Assembly (NCBI GenBank): GCA_963924555.1
Contig: OZ004582.1
Coordinates: forward strand, 2,604,001 to 2,668,000
Direction: 5' to 3'
Source of the DNA: Crambe crambe
Taxonomy: Eukaryota; Porifera; Demospongiae; Poecilosclerida; Crambeidae
DNA length: 64,000 nucleotides
The notes beneath the pieces were generated by a model. It had not been told where the DNA came from. It worked only from the letters and a program-made list of their open reading frames with translations, and did not search any database. Positions 53,350 through 63,689 of the stretch are shown one piece after another (position 1 is the first letter of the stretch; each line of letters opens with the position of its first letter). The translations under genes and the position numbers were made by a program.

Positions 53350-53985
53350 TCATGGCATGAAGGGGAGGCTTACGAGCGCTGGCTGCGTAAGCTTGAGAAG
53401 CATGCGGAGCTGCAAGTTGTTGCAGTTTGAACTCCACATGCCTGTACAGTAACAGGAGTACGATTTCGTTTTGGGTAAGTTTTCACAATTGGTGCATGTT
53501 GTGATGTGGTAAATCTGAAGCAGGGGTGACTGGAACCTCTGACACAATGTCGGTTGAGTTTGTTCAGGTGAAACAAGCACAGGATCCACAGGAGGAGTGA
53601 TGTGCTTACGGGTGTGTCAACCACAACTGTCTGGTCTGACACAACGGTCTCAGGCAGTCCAAAACGAGCGAAGGTAGTTCTGAGCTCAACTCCAGATGTA
53701 GCAGATGGTGTGCAGAATGCCTCAATCCATTTGGAATGAGCATCTATCAAAATAAGATACATTTTCCCCTGAATCGGGCCGGCATAGTCTAGATGTTCAG
53801 GGATGGAGTGGAGCAGGTGATGGAATCGGTAAGTTACGTTGACACTCAGAACATCCTCGGACTGTCTGTTCAATGTCCTGATAGAGTCCAGGCCACCACT
53901 CAAACATTCTAGCTAGTCCTTTCATCCAAATAACCGACATTATTTGAAGACAGTTATTGAGATATTGCTTCTGTGCAGCCATCAA
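53350..53985 (-). pseudogene. Ty3/gypsy integrase fragment
   Basis: The minus strand reads WWPGLYQDIEQTVRGCSECQ (zinc-binding region, 53900), then HLDYAGPIQGKMYLILIDAH with the first catalytic aspartate (53790), SKWIEAFCTP, and FARFGLPETVVSDQ with the second aspartate (53650). The C-terminal part has YPKRNRTPV (near 53460), usual at the end of sponge gypsy polyproteins. The catalytic glutamate region is missing between VVSDQ and the tail, so a deletion has removed it. Its start abuts a plus-strand hAT copy at about 53986. Confidence 0.85.
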
Positions 53986-55043
53986 GAAATTTCATTTCGT
54001 GGCCAGGCCCAAAAAATGCACTTTACACATCAGCTGAAATTCAAAATGAGTTGCTAGATATAATGGCTACAATGATACGAAGTAAAATTTGTTCATCGGT
54101 TCGAAAGGCTGGAGTATATTCGATATTAGCTGATGAAACTAAAGATTGTAGTAAAAAAGAACAATTGGCCATTGTATTACGGTATGTGGACATTGAAACA
54201 GCTACAGTATGTGAGCAGTTCTTAACCTATGTTGAGGCTACAAAATTGGATGCAGATAGCCTATCCACATACAATTACTACTTTGAATCAGCATGGATTG
54301 GATCCAAAATGTATTGTGTCCCAAGGGTATGATGGTGCTTCTGTCATGTCCGGTAGGTGTTCTGGTGTTCGTTATGCCCACTGCCTCAACCTAGCCCTCG
54401 TGGATACTTCAAGGAGTATTACTGAAGCTTGTGATTTTTTTGCTCTTATGGAACTTCTCTATCTATTCGTGTCCAACATCAAAGTACATCCAGTTTATTT
54501 GGAAAAACAAAAGGTATTGCATCCTACAAAACAGATACGTCAATTGCCAAGGCTTTCTGATACAAGATGGACATGTAGATACTTTGCTGTTGATGCAGTA
54601 TGTCACAGTTTTGATTCTATATTAGCAACACTTGAAGACGTTTCAGCAGGTCAGGATAGACAAAAAGCTGTTGAAGCAAATGGAATTCTTTTGCAAATCA
54701 AAATTCAAATTCTTACTACTGCTACTTATTTTCGATCGAATTTTATCTTGATCAGTTGCAAAGCAAGACCATTGATATGGCAAAAGCTGCTGATTTAGTG
54801 AGTGCCACTGTGTGGACACATCTGTACAAGTATGTGGAAGATGTAGCAGCCTTGCACAATATAGCCACTGAAATATCTGTGCGCAGGGTGAGTAGGTTAC
54901 CAAGCAGATTGGTCAGTGCTGTAGTAATGGAATCAACTGGATCACGAGAAACATTGAGCACAAGTTGCCAATTCAAAATTTCAGTTTATTACCCCATTCC
55001 CGATGCCATGCTTTCTGAGCTAAGATACAGGTTCGAAGATAAA
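53986..55043 (+). pseudogene. hAT transposase (ZMYM1-like), copy 3
   Basis: In order: LYTSAEIQNELLDIMATMI (54020), YSILADETKDCSKKEQLAIV (54118), RYVDIETATVCEQFLTYVEA, IVSQGYDGASVMSGRCSGV (54314), AHCLNLALVDTSRSITEACD (54377), RQLPRLSDTRWTCRYFAVDA (54537), IDMAKAADLVSA (54772), DVAALHNIATEISVRR (54838) and DAMLSELRYRFEDK ending at 55044. N-terminal zinc finger and C-terminal dimerisation parts are missing. Few lesions lie inside (frame changes near 54295 and 54745, and a deletion between GRCSGV and the HCLN word), so this is the best kept hAT core here. It is bounded by minus-strand gypsy pieces on both sides. Confidence 0.9.
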
Positions 55044-55044
55044 T

Positions 55045-55300
55045 AAACTTGCCATAATAGGTAAGCAACCCTAAGTAAGACTTCAATTCTGTGACATTTC
55101 TCGGTGTTGGAGCCTCTTCAATCGCTTGTAATTTTAAGCAAGTCGGTTGAGAACCTCTTCAAGTGAATTCACCCGTAATAAGTATATGACTCCAGGCACT
55201 CCTTGCAGCAAATTCTCCATTACTCTTTGAAAAATACCAGGGGCAGAGGAGATGCCATACGGCAAACGTGTATACCTGAACAGTCACTCAGCTGAGGTGA
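55045..55300 (-). pseudogene. Ty3/gypsy reverse transcriptase fragment
   Basis: The minus strand reads LFRYTRLPYGISSAPGIFQR and VMENLLQGVPGV, the RT block just before the catalytic YxDD box. The box itself is deleted: the text goes straight on to EEVLNRLA, then in a shifted frame AIEEAPTPRNVTELKSYLGL and LLTYYGKF from the RT-RNase H boundary. It shares strand with the gypsy integrase at 53.4 kb; the plus-strand hAT copy lies between them, so one gypsy element may have been split by the hAT insertion. Confidence 0.85.
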
Positions 55301-55314
55301 TCTGGGACATTGAT

Positions 55315-55895
55315 CCTAACTGCTGTCCCGAATCTCACCAGGAGACAATGGTGGGACAAGTATGGTGCCCCAAGCACTGCCGCCACTGCCTGCCTCAATG
55401 TTGACAAAGTCATCAAAGGGAGACTGTCTGCAGTGACAAAGTCACGAGACGAGCAACTGGCCAAGCAGCAATCTTTACTGCTGGATGCTGTGGACCCCTA
55501 CATTTTAGAGGAAGCCGCCAAAGGCGAGCTCTCCCAGAAGACCATACTATGATCCGTCCATGCCAGCAGAGAGCAAAGAAAGCTGTTCTCAAAACATGGA
55601 GCCAAGACTGGTGGACATGGTGGAGGATGATGAATTATTCACCTCTGCAGCCCCATCTCTGTTTGGGGATGGGTTCTGCAAGAAAGCAAAGGTGATGAAT
55701 TGAAGTGCCTCAATCAAGCCACCTCGTCCAAATCCAGCTCCATTGGAACATTTTTTTTGAGGAGGCCAGTCCACCAACACGGCTCTCTTGGGACCAGCCA
55801 AACAGGGCAAAGAGGCGGCTTCCAGAGGAGACACTCCTACCAGAGATCTGCCAAGTTCTCCACACAAGAGAAGAAAAACAGATCAAAAAGCACTT
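55315..55895 (+). pseudogene. Gag-like region of a DIRS-type retroelement
   Basis: Frames in order: WWDKYGAPSTAATACLNVDK and RDEQLAKQQSLLLDAVDPYI then LEEAAKGELSQKTI (55340-55550), PRLVDMVEDDELFTSAAPSL and FGDGFCKKAKVDELKCL in a second frame (55600-55710), and SSIGTFFLRRPVHQHG then TSQTGQRGGFQRR (55735-55840). This order (helical region, FGDGFxKKA, glycine/arginine-rich tail) recalls gag-like proteins before the tyrosine recombinase and RT of DIRS elements. No recombinase follows. Family assignment is by memory and moderate. Confidence 0.5.
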
Positions 55896-55925
55896 GAATC
55901 AAAGCGCTTATCGATCTTTCTATTA
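55887..55925. repeat. Short repeat shared with 52999-53044
   Basis: AAAGCACTTGAATCAAAG, a G-or-C variable base, then GCT(G/T)ATCGATCTTTCT occur at both places in the same orientation, embedded in both cases after an A-rich stretch. Probably two copies of the end of one element. Confidence 0.65.
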
Positions 55926-55929
55926 TTTA

Positions 55930-56450
55930 CGATAGTACTGACATGCCGACAATGAATATTCCCTGAAATGAAACTTATAGATGCTAAATATTCACTAACA
56001 GAGTCTTTCTCATTTGCCACAGTTGAGAAAGATTCAATTGATCTTGAAGTTAATCCACTCCAACATGTTAGTATTTCGTATCTCTTACATCAATAGGTCT
56101 CAACAGTGTATAAAGTGCCTTGGCAATATGGCAGTAGCTGGTGACAGTGATGCGAATAGCAGACATTGGATCGATCTTGGAGTCTTTTTCCCCTAAATGA
56201 CCAAGCATTTGCTCTAGGTATTGACCAACTGTCAGTGATTCACCATCAGATTCTTTGATAACTACCACAGCGTATTGGTCTTCTACATTTCAAAATTCTT
56301 GTTTTGTTTGGAGAACTTCGTGCAGAACTGGGTTCCATATATCCTTATAGACGTGGAATCCATGCTGACATGTTGACATATAAATTATATGTAACGCAAG
56401 TGCGTGCTAATAATAATAATAATAATAAAATATTAATAATGCACACCCAC
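55930..56450. other. Spacer with a TAA microsatellite
   Basis: (TAA)n runs at about 56408-56430. The remaining DNA has a few short frames without domains (for example 56068-56268 minus, GESLTVGQYLEQMLGHLGEK), which may be a fragment of a further retroelement gag but is not supported enough to call. Confidence 0.4.
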
Positions 56451-56454
56451 ATGA

Positions 56455-56830
56455 TTTTCCTATTCTGAATCCTCTTTGCTTGAATCATCTTCACTGAAGT
56501 CAGAATCCTCTTCGCTTAACGGAAATCAAATGTATCAGATTCACTGCAACTCGCAAATGGATCTCCATCAGAAACTGGTAAAACTTATCCCATGTGTGTG
56601 TCACCGAAAATGTCCTCCATAATTTTCTGGACCTCTTGATAAACTGAATTATTTCGAATCATTTCTTCTTTCCTGCTACAAATTTTGTTTGTAATTCCAG
56701 CTACTAAGACAGATTTCTGCACTATTGTGCCTCTCTGCTCTGAACAATATCTTGTGCCCTTTTTATCCATTCAAGGAGATGCTCCTTTGATGGAGGCTTG
56801 ATTTTTGATAAACCTTTATCAGTCGTGAAC
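56455..56830 (-). pseudogene. pogo-like transposase C-terminal remnant
   Basis: The minus strand reads KIKPPSKEHLLEWIKRAQDI, then in another frame TIVQKSVLVAGITNKICSRK and EVQKIMEDIFGD, then DPFASCSESDTFDF and an acidic tail in shifted frames. In pogo/Tigger transposases the DDE domain is followed by a W-x-x-A-W / I-x-x-SF-x-x-xGI-(S/T)-N segment and an acidic tail, which this resembles. Evidence is short and the DDE box is absent. Alternative: an unrelated acidic protein. Confidence 0.45.
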
Positions 56831-58660
56831 TGACACCATGAAAAATTTACGAACCCAGCCGTTAGTAATCAGTATAGAGATTCAGCTGCACCACAGCTTG
56901 CTAAATTAGTACCTTATTCTTCTTCAGAAGATGAAGAATCTTCAAGTGAGTGTAATGAAATGTGAATGTATACCCATTACGCAAGACATCATGGTATCAG
57001 AAAGGCTTGGCATTCATCATAAAGATGGATTAAAAATCGAGTTGCTGTAATCAAAAATCCTGGAAAACGTATACATAAGAAGTGCCAAGGTCGAAAAATC
57101 ACTTGCCTTGCCAAGTGAAATAATGTGATATAATTTTAGAAAAGGGACCACTTCATGCAGGATTTAATTTTGAGATATGCGCGTTTAAAGTTAGCCTTAG
57201 GTAAAATTAATTTTTTTTATTCACTTTTTTATTGCCTCCACAGTGTCTCTTCAGTCCTTTGTCGAATTTCCTGCAGTGGGGAAGCTTTGAAGTAGGCAAG
57301 CGCTCGAGTTGAAGTCAGCTACCTCACCCGGAATTTATTAATTTTCACATCCTACGTGCCCAAATTTTAATGTTCAATTACGGAAGCATAGTGCGCGGAA
57401 ATAAGGGAAAATCCCCACATAATAATGAATTTTCATATCTAAGATTTCTACTGAATACACAACTTAGCTACACATATTTAGCTAGGAAGAGGCTGTGGTA
57501 GAAGCCATCCGACTTCACAGGTCAATCTGGAGGTGCTGAATGAAGTCATCTGTCTCCTTCAAATTTAACTATTACCTTACGGCGGCAACACCTCTGCTGT
57601 GCACGGATCGTCGCCATGACGAAGTGACCTGATGGTATTGAAGACATTTGCAGCACCTTCGTCACCTACTGAATCTCTTGATGTTTTCAAGTTGTGGTTC
57701 ATGTGGCGGGTGCCTTGTGCTTCTTGGCAGCCTCCTGTTCCTCAATCTCCTCACTGTCGGGAATGGTTATAGGATTTTGCCCTGGTCCGATTTCCTCGCC
57801 ATCCTGCGCATGAATGAAAAATAAATGTTCCCTTGTTTATTATTGCATTCTCGTGTTAGATTACGTACCTCTTCAAAGTGGGCTCCACGTCTCCCTCCTG
57901 TTCCTCAATCTCCTCCTCGCTGTCCAATGCAAATTTCTTGATGAACAACCTATCGCAGAGATTTCTGATGAACTTGCTACCACCAGTGTATGTAAGAAAA
58001 ACTGTTGCCACACGTGAAGGAGGAAAAGGAGAATCAATTGGAACTCAAATCTCCATTTCAAGTAAGTTCTTATGATGTATATGCACATGTGTTGAGCATA
58101 CGTAATTCCGCAAAATAACTATAGCAACTTTTCCCACTCAACACAATGCAATATAAATACCACATAACTTTTTTTGTTCTGCATAGTCACAACCACCCAC
58201 AAACCTTTAGTAGTGGTTGTCTTGTACCAACAGCAGGCCCACAAATGTCTGCTACTGTCCTTGCAAGTGTTGTGCTCAAGGTTTACTATAGTCATTATTA
58301 TTAATTTTATACAGCTGTGGAAATGAGCACTCAAACCGAATTTCAGTTTAACGAAGGTAAGTATGTTATAACACTTTCTTTCTTGCCTGTACATACTATA
58401 TATAAATAAAGTGTTTAGGTGGGGACTCATATCATACCTACCCATAAGTACATAGATTAACCAGTGAGAAGATCATTCATCTTTATAGACCATAGTAGTT
58501 TTAAAACCAATATACATGCATATGTATCTCATTGGAGGTGGCATATTATCATGGTTTTGTTATTTACCATAGTTTGTTGAAAAATTCACTGCTATGGAAG
58601 GGAATATTATATCTGAGATACGCTAACTCAAAAAACCAGTAGAAAGACAAGGAAATCCAA
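56830..58660. other. Mostly gene-free spacer
   Basis: Only small frames such as 57814-58017 plus (LLFLNLLLAVQCKFLDEQP) appear, without domains. The stretch 57640-57790 has words such as CTTCTTGGCAGCCTCCTGTTCCTCAATCTCCTC, part of which recurs near 57893 (CTCCCTCCTGTTCCTC), a small direct repeat. No terminal repeats were seen. Confidence 0.35.
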
Positions 58661-58945
58661 GAATGTTTTAACTTGCAGGTGAATGATAATGAATTTGAAG
58701 AAGCTATGAGCCTGCTGTCAAGTGACTTAGACCTTAATACTCCCACAGTTTGTTTTCCAAATTACTCCCCTCCCTATACTCCTTACATTTCCACCTCCTC
58801 CAGTTCCAGTATACCCACCCCGAGTACCTCTACCCCAAGTACCCCAAACTACTCCACCCCCATCGCAGAAGTTTGAGCTACCAAAAACCCCAGTACATCA
58901 GTCACTTATATGCATGAAACGCTACCAGGACATTACTAAAGCTGG
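58660..58945 (+). other. Proline-rich exon candidate
   Basis: After an acceptor-like TTGCAG at 58678 one frame has NDNEFEEAMSLLSSDLDLNT and then a S/T/P-rich run; a second frame has LPPPPVPVYPPRVPLPQVPQ then SQKFELPKTPVHQSLI and reaches a donor-like GTGAGC at 58944. Which frame is real cannot be settled. Family A at 16.4 kb also has a proline-rich first exon, but no shared motif was found. Confidence 0.3.
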
Positions 58946-59004
58946 TGAGCTATCTGTACAATTGGCTGTTCTGTTCTTTGGAACAACAATATATTAAAAA
59001 GAAG

Positions 59005-59085
59005 TGGAGACTACCGTTATGAGAAATCTGTTACCATTCAATGGGTCGATGTTCGCATGCCTCACAAAGACAGCGTAGTGTAAGA
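59005..59085 (+). repeat. Helitron fragment, same family as 45.0 kb
   Basis: The DNA from GAGACTACCGTTATGAGAAA through TCTGTTACCATTCAATGGGT to CGCATGCCTCACAAA is nearly identical to 45034-45110 in the larger Helitron copy and encodes YEKSVTIQWVDVRMPHK. Only about 80 bp is shared. It is a short piece of a second Helitron copy, on the same strand. Confidence 0.85.
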
Positions 59086-59154
59086 TCCTGTCTTGCCATA
59101 ATTACCACAACGATGACAGGTCACTCCTTTCGGATTCACTTATTTTCCACCAGT

Positions 59155-59400
59155 CACTTGAATCGGAATCTCTGACAAGAATGTAGCAGGATGCTATTAG
59201 CTCGTTCATCTGCAAGCAAAATTTCCTCTCTTCTAAGTGCAAATGGTGCTTGTGGAAGCTTGTTAGCACCTTCATCTTCGATCCATGATGAATGAAACCT
59301 GTTTCTAATCTTTTCTTCTTGTCGTACCTTAAAGGATAAATCGAACACAGTGTTCAACAATGTCTTTAATTAAGTGCATTGGGTCCACTGGGGTACCAGA
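59155..59400 (-). pseudogene. CACTA/EnSpm transposase fragment, inverted
   Basis: The minus strand reads VDPMHLIKDIVEH, then after a frameshift KVRQEEKIRNRFHSSWIEDE and KLPQAPFALRREEILLADER then ANSILLHS. In sponge TNP2-type (CACTA) transposases a D.MHL word is followed by such a linker with LP.APF.L...E...AD.RA.S. It lies on the opposite strand from the CACTA core at 59.5-60.2 kb, so the element is rearranged or two copies are present head to head. Confidence 0.65.
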
Positions 59401-59499
59401 AATACGGTCATGTAAGGTAGTCGTGCTAATGAGTAGAACCCCTTACAACCAGTTGATTGAACAATACTAGTGATTTCTTTATTATTCTCTGCATCTGTC

Positions 59500-60245
59500 A
59501 ATCAGAAATTCAAATTCAACGCGCAGTTGGTAGTGATAGAGGTGATAAAGAAAGAGAAGGTAGTGATAAGAGTTCTGAAGCTTTCGGTGAGATGGAATTT
59601 GAGGATATATCTGTAGATAGCATCAAGTTTAATGAGCCATTTATTCTTGATGATTTTGATACCTATGATTGACAGTTGTGTCAATGATTGTGTTCTATTT
59701 AAGGAATGTTTCAGAGGAAATTTCAGTAAATTGACTAAATGCCCCGCCCCGAATGCAATGAAACTCGTTATGAGAAGGATTCAAAAATTGCAAGAAAGGT
59801 GTTTAAATATACCTTTAGCTCTGAGGCTGAGTCGAATGTTTAAAAACCAAAAAATTTCTCATGATCTTCAAAGCCACATGATAACAAGCCATAAATCAAC
59901 TTTTATTACATCAATCAAATGTGTGGAGAGCTTGTTGTGATGTTAATGGTCCATCTCAGGGTGATGCTCATGCAATTTCTCTCAGTATGTATGTGGCCAA
60001 TTATTCTAACTGTTCTTAATCTGCCCCCTCATGTTCGCAATTTTGGATCAACATGCTTTCTGGGATCATTCCAGGTAGAGCTGAGCCCAAAAATTTAGAT
60101 CAATTGAGATTAATGGAGCACAATTTTTCGACAGTTATTGACAGGAACACTTCAAACTTAAAATTGACATGTACTAGATTATCCTGGACAAAATATGCTA
60201 ATGCACAGCCAGCATACACTCCAGCACCTGCAATAAACAAGGTAA
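59500..60245 (+). pseudogene. CACTA/EnSpm (TNP2-like) transposase remnant
   Basis: An acidic leader (59570-59670, EFEDISVDSIKFNEPFILDD) precedes DSCVNDCVLFKE (59670), KLTKCPAPNAMK and CLNIPLALRLSRMFKNQKIS (59800-59860), the cysteine-rich front of TNP2 proteins. Further on come GPSQGDAHAISLS (59951), MWPIILTVLNLPPHVRNFG (59991-60047) and MLSGIIPGRAEPKNLDQL (60053-60106), the core words of Transposase_21. Several frame changes occur and parts between the cysteine front and the core are missing, so it is a deletion derivative. A donor-like GTAAGC at 60242 ends the last frame (TPAPAINK). No CACTA terminal repeats were located. Confidence 0.8.
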
Positions 60246-60855
60246 GCTTGTACACGTAATATATCAGGAACTCTAGCTATAATATAAGTGAAAACCAAGG
60301 TATAAACACTGGCCTTTGTAAGCTGAAAAACGATCTGGAGCCTAGTTACCAATATGTACATGTGCCTACTGCACACATATTGGAGAATATTCCAAGACAC
60401 TTCAAAAGATCAGGAAATCGACGCTTTTTACCTGAAAATGACCCTCTTCGAAGCGATTGCATCAATTTTCCCTGTAAAAAAAGAGAAAAAAGAGAAACAC
60501 CCAGTCTTAAAACAATGGAATACGTTAATGAAGCCAATGAGGCATAGAAGGTGTCGAACATTCTGAATGGGTGTTAATAAATATAGCAACATAGCAGAGA
60601 AGGATGGTATCTTCTCCATCTGACTTCGAATAGTTTAACCAGTTCCTAGATTGGAAAGCCAAGCTTGCTGATATGTGGCCTCAAGAAATGAGTCTGCCAT
60701 AACTGGACCACCTAGTGCCAAGAGTGGTTTTACTGCTGAAGACTACCTTGCAAAGCTACTTTAGCAACACGGAGATTTAGAGTAAGTCAGTCTCTGCATT
60801 GCACCACATGGACAAGTACCATATAAGCAGAACTTTTTGATATTCCCTTCTACAG
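60246..60855 (+). other. Possible upstream exons of the 61-kb gene
   Basis: Protein-like words on the plus strand are KDQEIDAFYLKMTLFEAIAS with FPVKKEKKEKHPVLKQW (60398-60510), NQFLDWKAKLADMWPQEMSL (60638-60700) and GPPSAKSGFTAEDYLAKLL (60709-60765) followed by a stop codon and QHGDL. The last ends at a GTAAGT donor at 60782. They lie immediately before the splice-consistent exons at 60856 and may be the same gene, with at least one in-frame stop. Confidence 0.4.
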
Positions 60856-61581
60856 CATATACTATTGGTATGTCTTCAAAGACCAAGGAAGCAGATTCAT
60901 TTTCTGAAGGGTATGTTTTTGTTATTCCATGGCTGCACTGCATTGGTTTTTCTTTGTAGTGATAATGTAGTCATACTTCATGGTGGAGAAGATATTGCTA
61001 CAGGTTTATTTAAGTCTCAAACTAACTTAGGTATGGGTCTTTAATAATAATGTATCTGTGAATAATTCCTATAATTATTTTACAGGAATGTACTGTGTCA
61101 TAGAATTCTTAGAACACTTATGTGAGGAAGAATTAGATGTTGATTTGCCTGAACCAAGTGCAGGAAAACACTTATTTCATGAATTGAAGGTTTGTCTTTG
61201 TATGATTCTGCCTATACGTACATATATAGTTAATTGGCAGTCTGATACCCACTATCAAATCAAGAATGGTATAGGAATGGCCTTACAGGTTTATAGAGTA
61301 CACTGGATCTCTTCAGTGCCTATTAAGTGGAGTGTGGGAGATGTTAATGTGTGTGTCATGGTTCTTGGCTAGCTTGTCATATCTGAAGACTTTGACATTG
61401 ATCAAATTGAGTACATCAAAACTCCTATCTCATGTGTAATGAACATGGTAATTGCTAACACATATGCAAACATTATAGTCACCAGGTTCTCTTTTTAGGG
61501 TTAGGGTATGACCATGACCTACTTGTGTGTTTTTCTTATTTCTAGGAGGGTGATCTGTTCAAATGGAAAACTAAAACCTAA
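60856..61581 (+). CDS. Unknown multi-exon gene, intact 3' end
   Basis: Five exons join in one open frame with GT-AG introns: 60856-60910, 60960-61003, 61086-61189, 61373-61447 and 61546-61581, ending in TAA. Exon lengths and phases agree at each of the four junctions, which is unlikely by chance. Motifs are MSSKTKEADSFSEG, DNVVILHGGEDIATGMYCVI, EFLEHLCEEELDVDLPEPSA, EDFDIDQIEYIKTPISCVMN and EGDLFKWKTKT at the C-terminus. The protein is acidic and has no family that I know. The exon before (to 60781) contains a stop and does not match in phase, so the gene is either 5' decayed or starts differently. It lies downstream of the CACTA remnant and could be a second gene carried by it. Confidence 0.55.
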
Positions 61582-62440
61582 AGAGCCCACGAACAAGAGG
61601 AAAAAGATTAAGAACAGAAAATACAAAAACTGAACAATATCACTGTCTTTATCCCTGATCACATGATTTCATCATTCAGCATTATTTTTGTAATTCTTTG
61701 ATCAAGAACCATTATAGACCTGTTTAAGACGCTGCAATCTGAATATTATCTTACCCCACCTCTAGTCAGTGCAATTTAGTCAAAATTGAGTCTTTCTACT
61801 GTCTTGAAATAATTTACCTTTTGTCTTGTTTTACTCTTAAAACCATGTACTTTCAGAAACAAACCATACAAAAGCCACAATTGAGCAGCTGAAACAGAAC
61901 GAAAACATCAAAAATGATTACTGAGACTGAGCACCATATCTGATTGCTTTAATGATGTTAGACTTCGAGATTTGAGTGTTGTTTCAGAAAGTGGAGCTTT
62001 GACTCCATATATCCTAACTCAATGTATGCAGAGAAAAAATTCATCTTCATACACCATCTCCCCCTGATCATAGTTGATCTCATTGTTCTTGCCTTTCCCA
62101 TCATCTGATATGACATGTGGTGTCTCTGTTCTTTTTCTCTCTTGGTGTTCTTGGCTTTCCTGTTGCCAGCTAGCCTGTCTTAAGCTTTCTTCACGATTAG
62201 ACTGCTGTCTCTGTGTTACTGTTCTTTGCTTTCTGGCATGTAGTCGATGTTCTCTGGTGCTCTTGGCTTTCCTGTAGCCTGGCTAATCGTGCCGAATGTA
62301 CACTACCTTGTTGAAATGTTCACTTGTTGATCACGAATTCGCCTAGATTCACTGCCGCCTCTGTTGTTATGTCCGTTACTTTCTCTCTGTCTGGGTCCAT
62401 TCACGCTTGAATAACAGCTAGTTAGGCGAGCGAGCGAGCC
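61582..62440. other. Spacer with a short internal repeat
   Basis: TCTTGGCTTTCCTGT follows GGTGTTC or GGTGCTC near 62143 and 62255, an imperfect direct repeat of about 30 bp. The frame at 62074-62277 across it is L/C/S-rich and not convincing. No other structure was seen. Confidence 0.4.
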
Positions 62441-62448
62441 ACACACTA

Positions 62449-63095
62449 GTGAGATTCGCGATATATGAAGCTGTTGTGCCTACTCAGGCGGCTCAGGCTG
62501 CTGTGACTGTTACTAGTAATCAGCAACCAATGGTGGCGAGTGGAGAAAGACCTCTCATGGTACAAATTATTCGTGGTAAGCCTGTTTCTGCAACCTCTGC
62601 TGCTAGCCTGAGTTCTTGTCTTGTTACTAGGCCTAGAAAGGTGAGTGAACAGTCGAGTCTGAAGCAGATTACATAAAAGATAGGTAGAGGATATACAGTT
62701 ATACCTTCATGGTTTCAATACAACTGGACTTATCAGGCCCTGCTCTACAGTGCTCACTAAGTTGATTATGGTGTGCTTTATTAGAAAAAACTCACCTATA
62801 ATTATAATGCCATAGTCCAGGTATGGGTCTATACAGCTGTATGTGTATTTTCTTAGTGACTTGGCGATTAATTTTTTGTCCTAGGAACATCGTCCAATCT
62901 CATATAAGATTAAGATTATTAACCCTCTCAGAAAGAGTGATGTCATTGTACGACAATTACATGACTGTAACACTCGATTTGAATCTGTTGTTATTTTACG
63001 AGCTAACTTAATTGAAATGTTAGGTGAACAAGTACCAAATACCTTGCTATTACACAATGAAATATTTCAATTCAAGCAATTTAAATCTCAAATTT
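62449..63095 (+). pseudogene. Unnamed family A protein, copy 2
   Basis: A first exon-like frame (62449-62676) is rich in A, S and V (VVPTQAAQAAVTVTSNQQPM, IIRGKPVSATSAASLSS). After an acceptor (TTTGTCCTAG) at 62885, the frame reads ISYKIKIINPLRKSDVIVRQ, then FESVVILRANLIEMLGEQVP and a stop at 63095. The block aligns with the 16.65-kb copy: IINPKRKSDTI there, IINPLRKSDVI here; LKKKLMDTFSEQV there, LRANLIEMLGEQV here. The later domains and the SHOCT-like tail were not found. Because the first exons differ, they may not belong together. Confidence 0.45.
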
Positions 63096-63519
63096 GAACC
63101 ATTACATAAATGAGTAGACTAGTTGGCATTTATTAATTCATTGCATGCATGCAAAAGTGTTTCTTACCAGTATAAAACAGAAGGCCAGCCAACAGCTCCA
63201 ACACTCTGCAGAATGAAAAATTTGATAGCGAAATAGGTTACAGCCATTGCAATTTACACAAGAGTATCTAGCAATTGTGACCGGTGACGCCTGTTGGTTA
63301 TGGTGTAGCTTATTAACACTTACGGGTGCAATAAAATATCTTAGCTAGGTTTGGCCTAAGGACTGTACGGCAACAGGAGAAGAGAGCGGGTTACGCTCGG
63401 GAAGCTTATGCCTTGTTTTTTAAATATAAATGTATATAATCAATTAAAGTGCATGTGGTGGATGGAGTGTTTTAACACATCACATGAGTGACCTTTAACC
63501 TAGCTTCATCAAAGAATTG

Positions 63520-63590
63520 TTAAATATAGGGGGGCAGAGCCCCCCCCCTTGAAAAATATTGGGGGGCTCCAGCCCCCTCACGCCTATGTT
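63520..63590. repeat. GC-rich MITE relic
   Basis: GGGGGGCAGAGCCCCCCCCC and TTGGGGGGCTCCAGCCCCCT lie next to each other and can each fold or pair. The flank CACGCCTATGTT is typical of ends of GC-capped sponge MITEs, from memory. No full element could be outlined. Confidence 0.5.
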
Positions 63591-63689
63591 ATTCTTGAGC
63601 TGATATGCATTAAGTGTGCTGTACGTATGATAATTAAGCATGGACATAATTATTATAGAAAGCTGGAGGATAATACCATGTACCACTTT

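Noticed and set aside
62074-62277. L/C/S-rich 67-codon frame that could be read as a membrane peptide
   Set aside because: It runs across a local direct repeat and has no partner or splice evidence.
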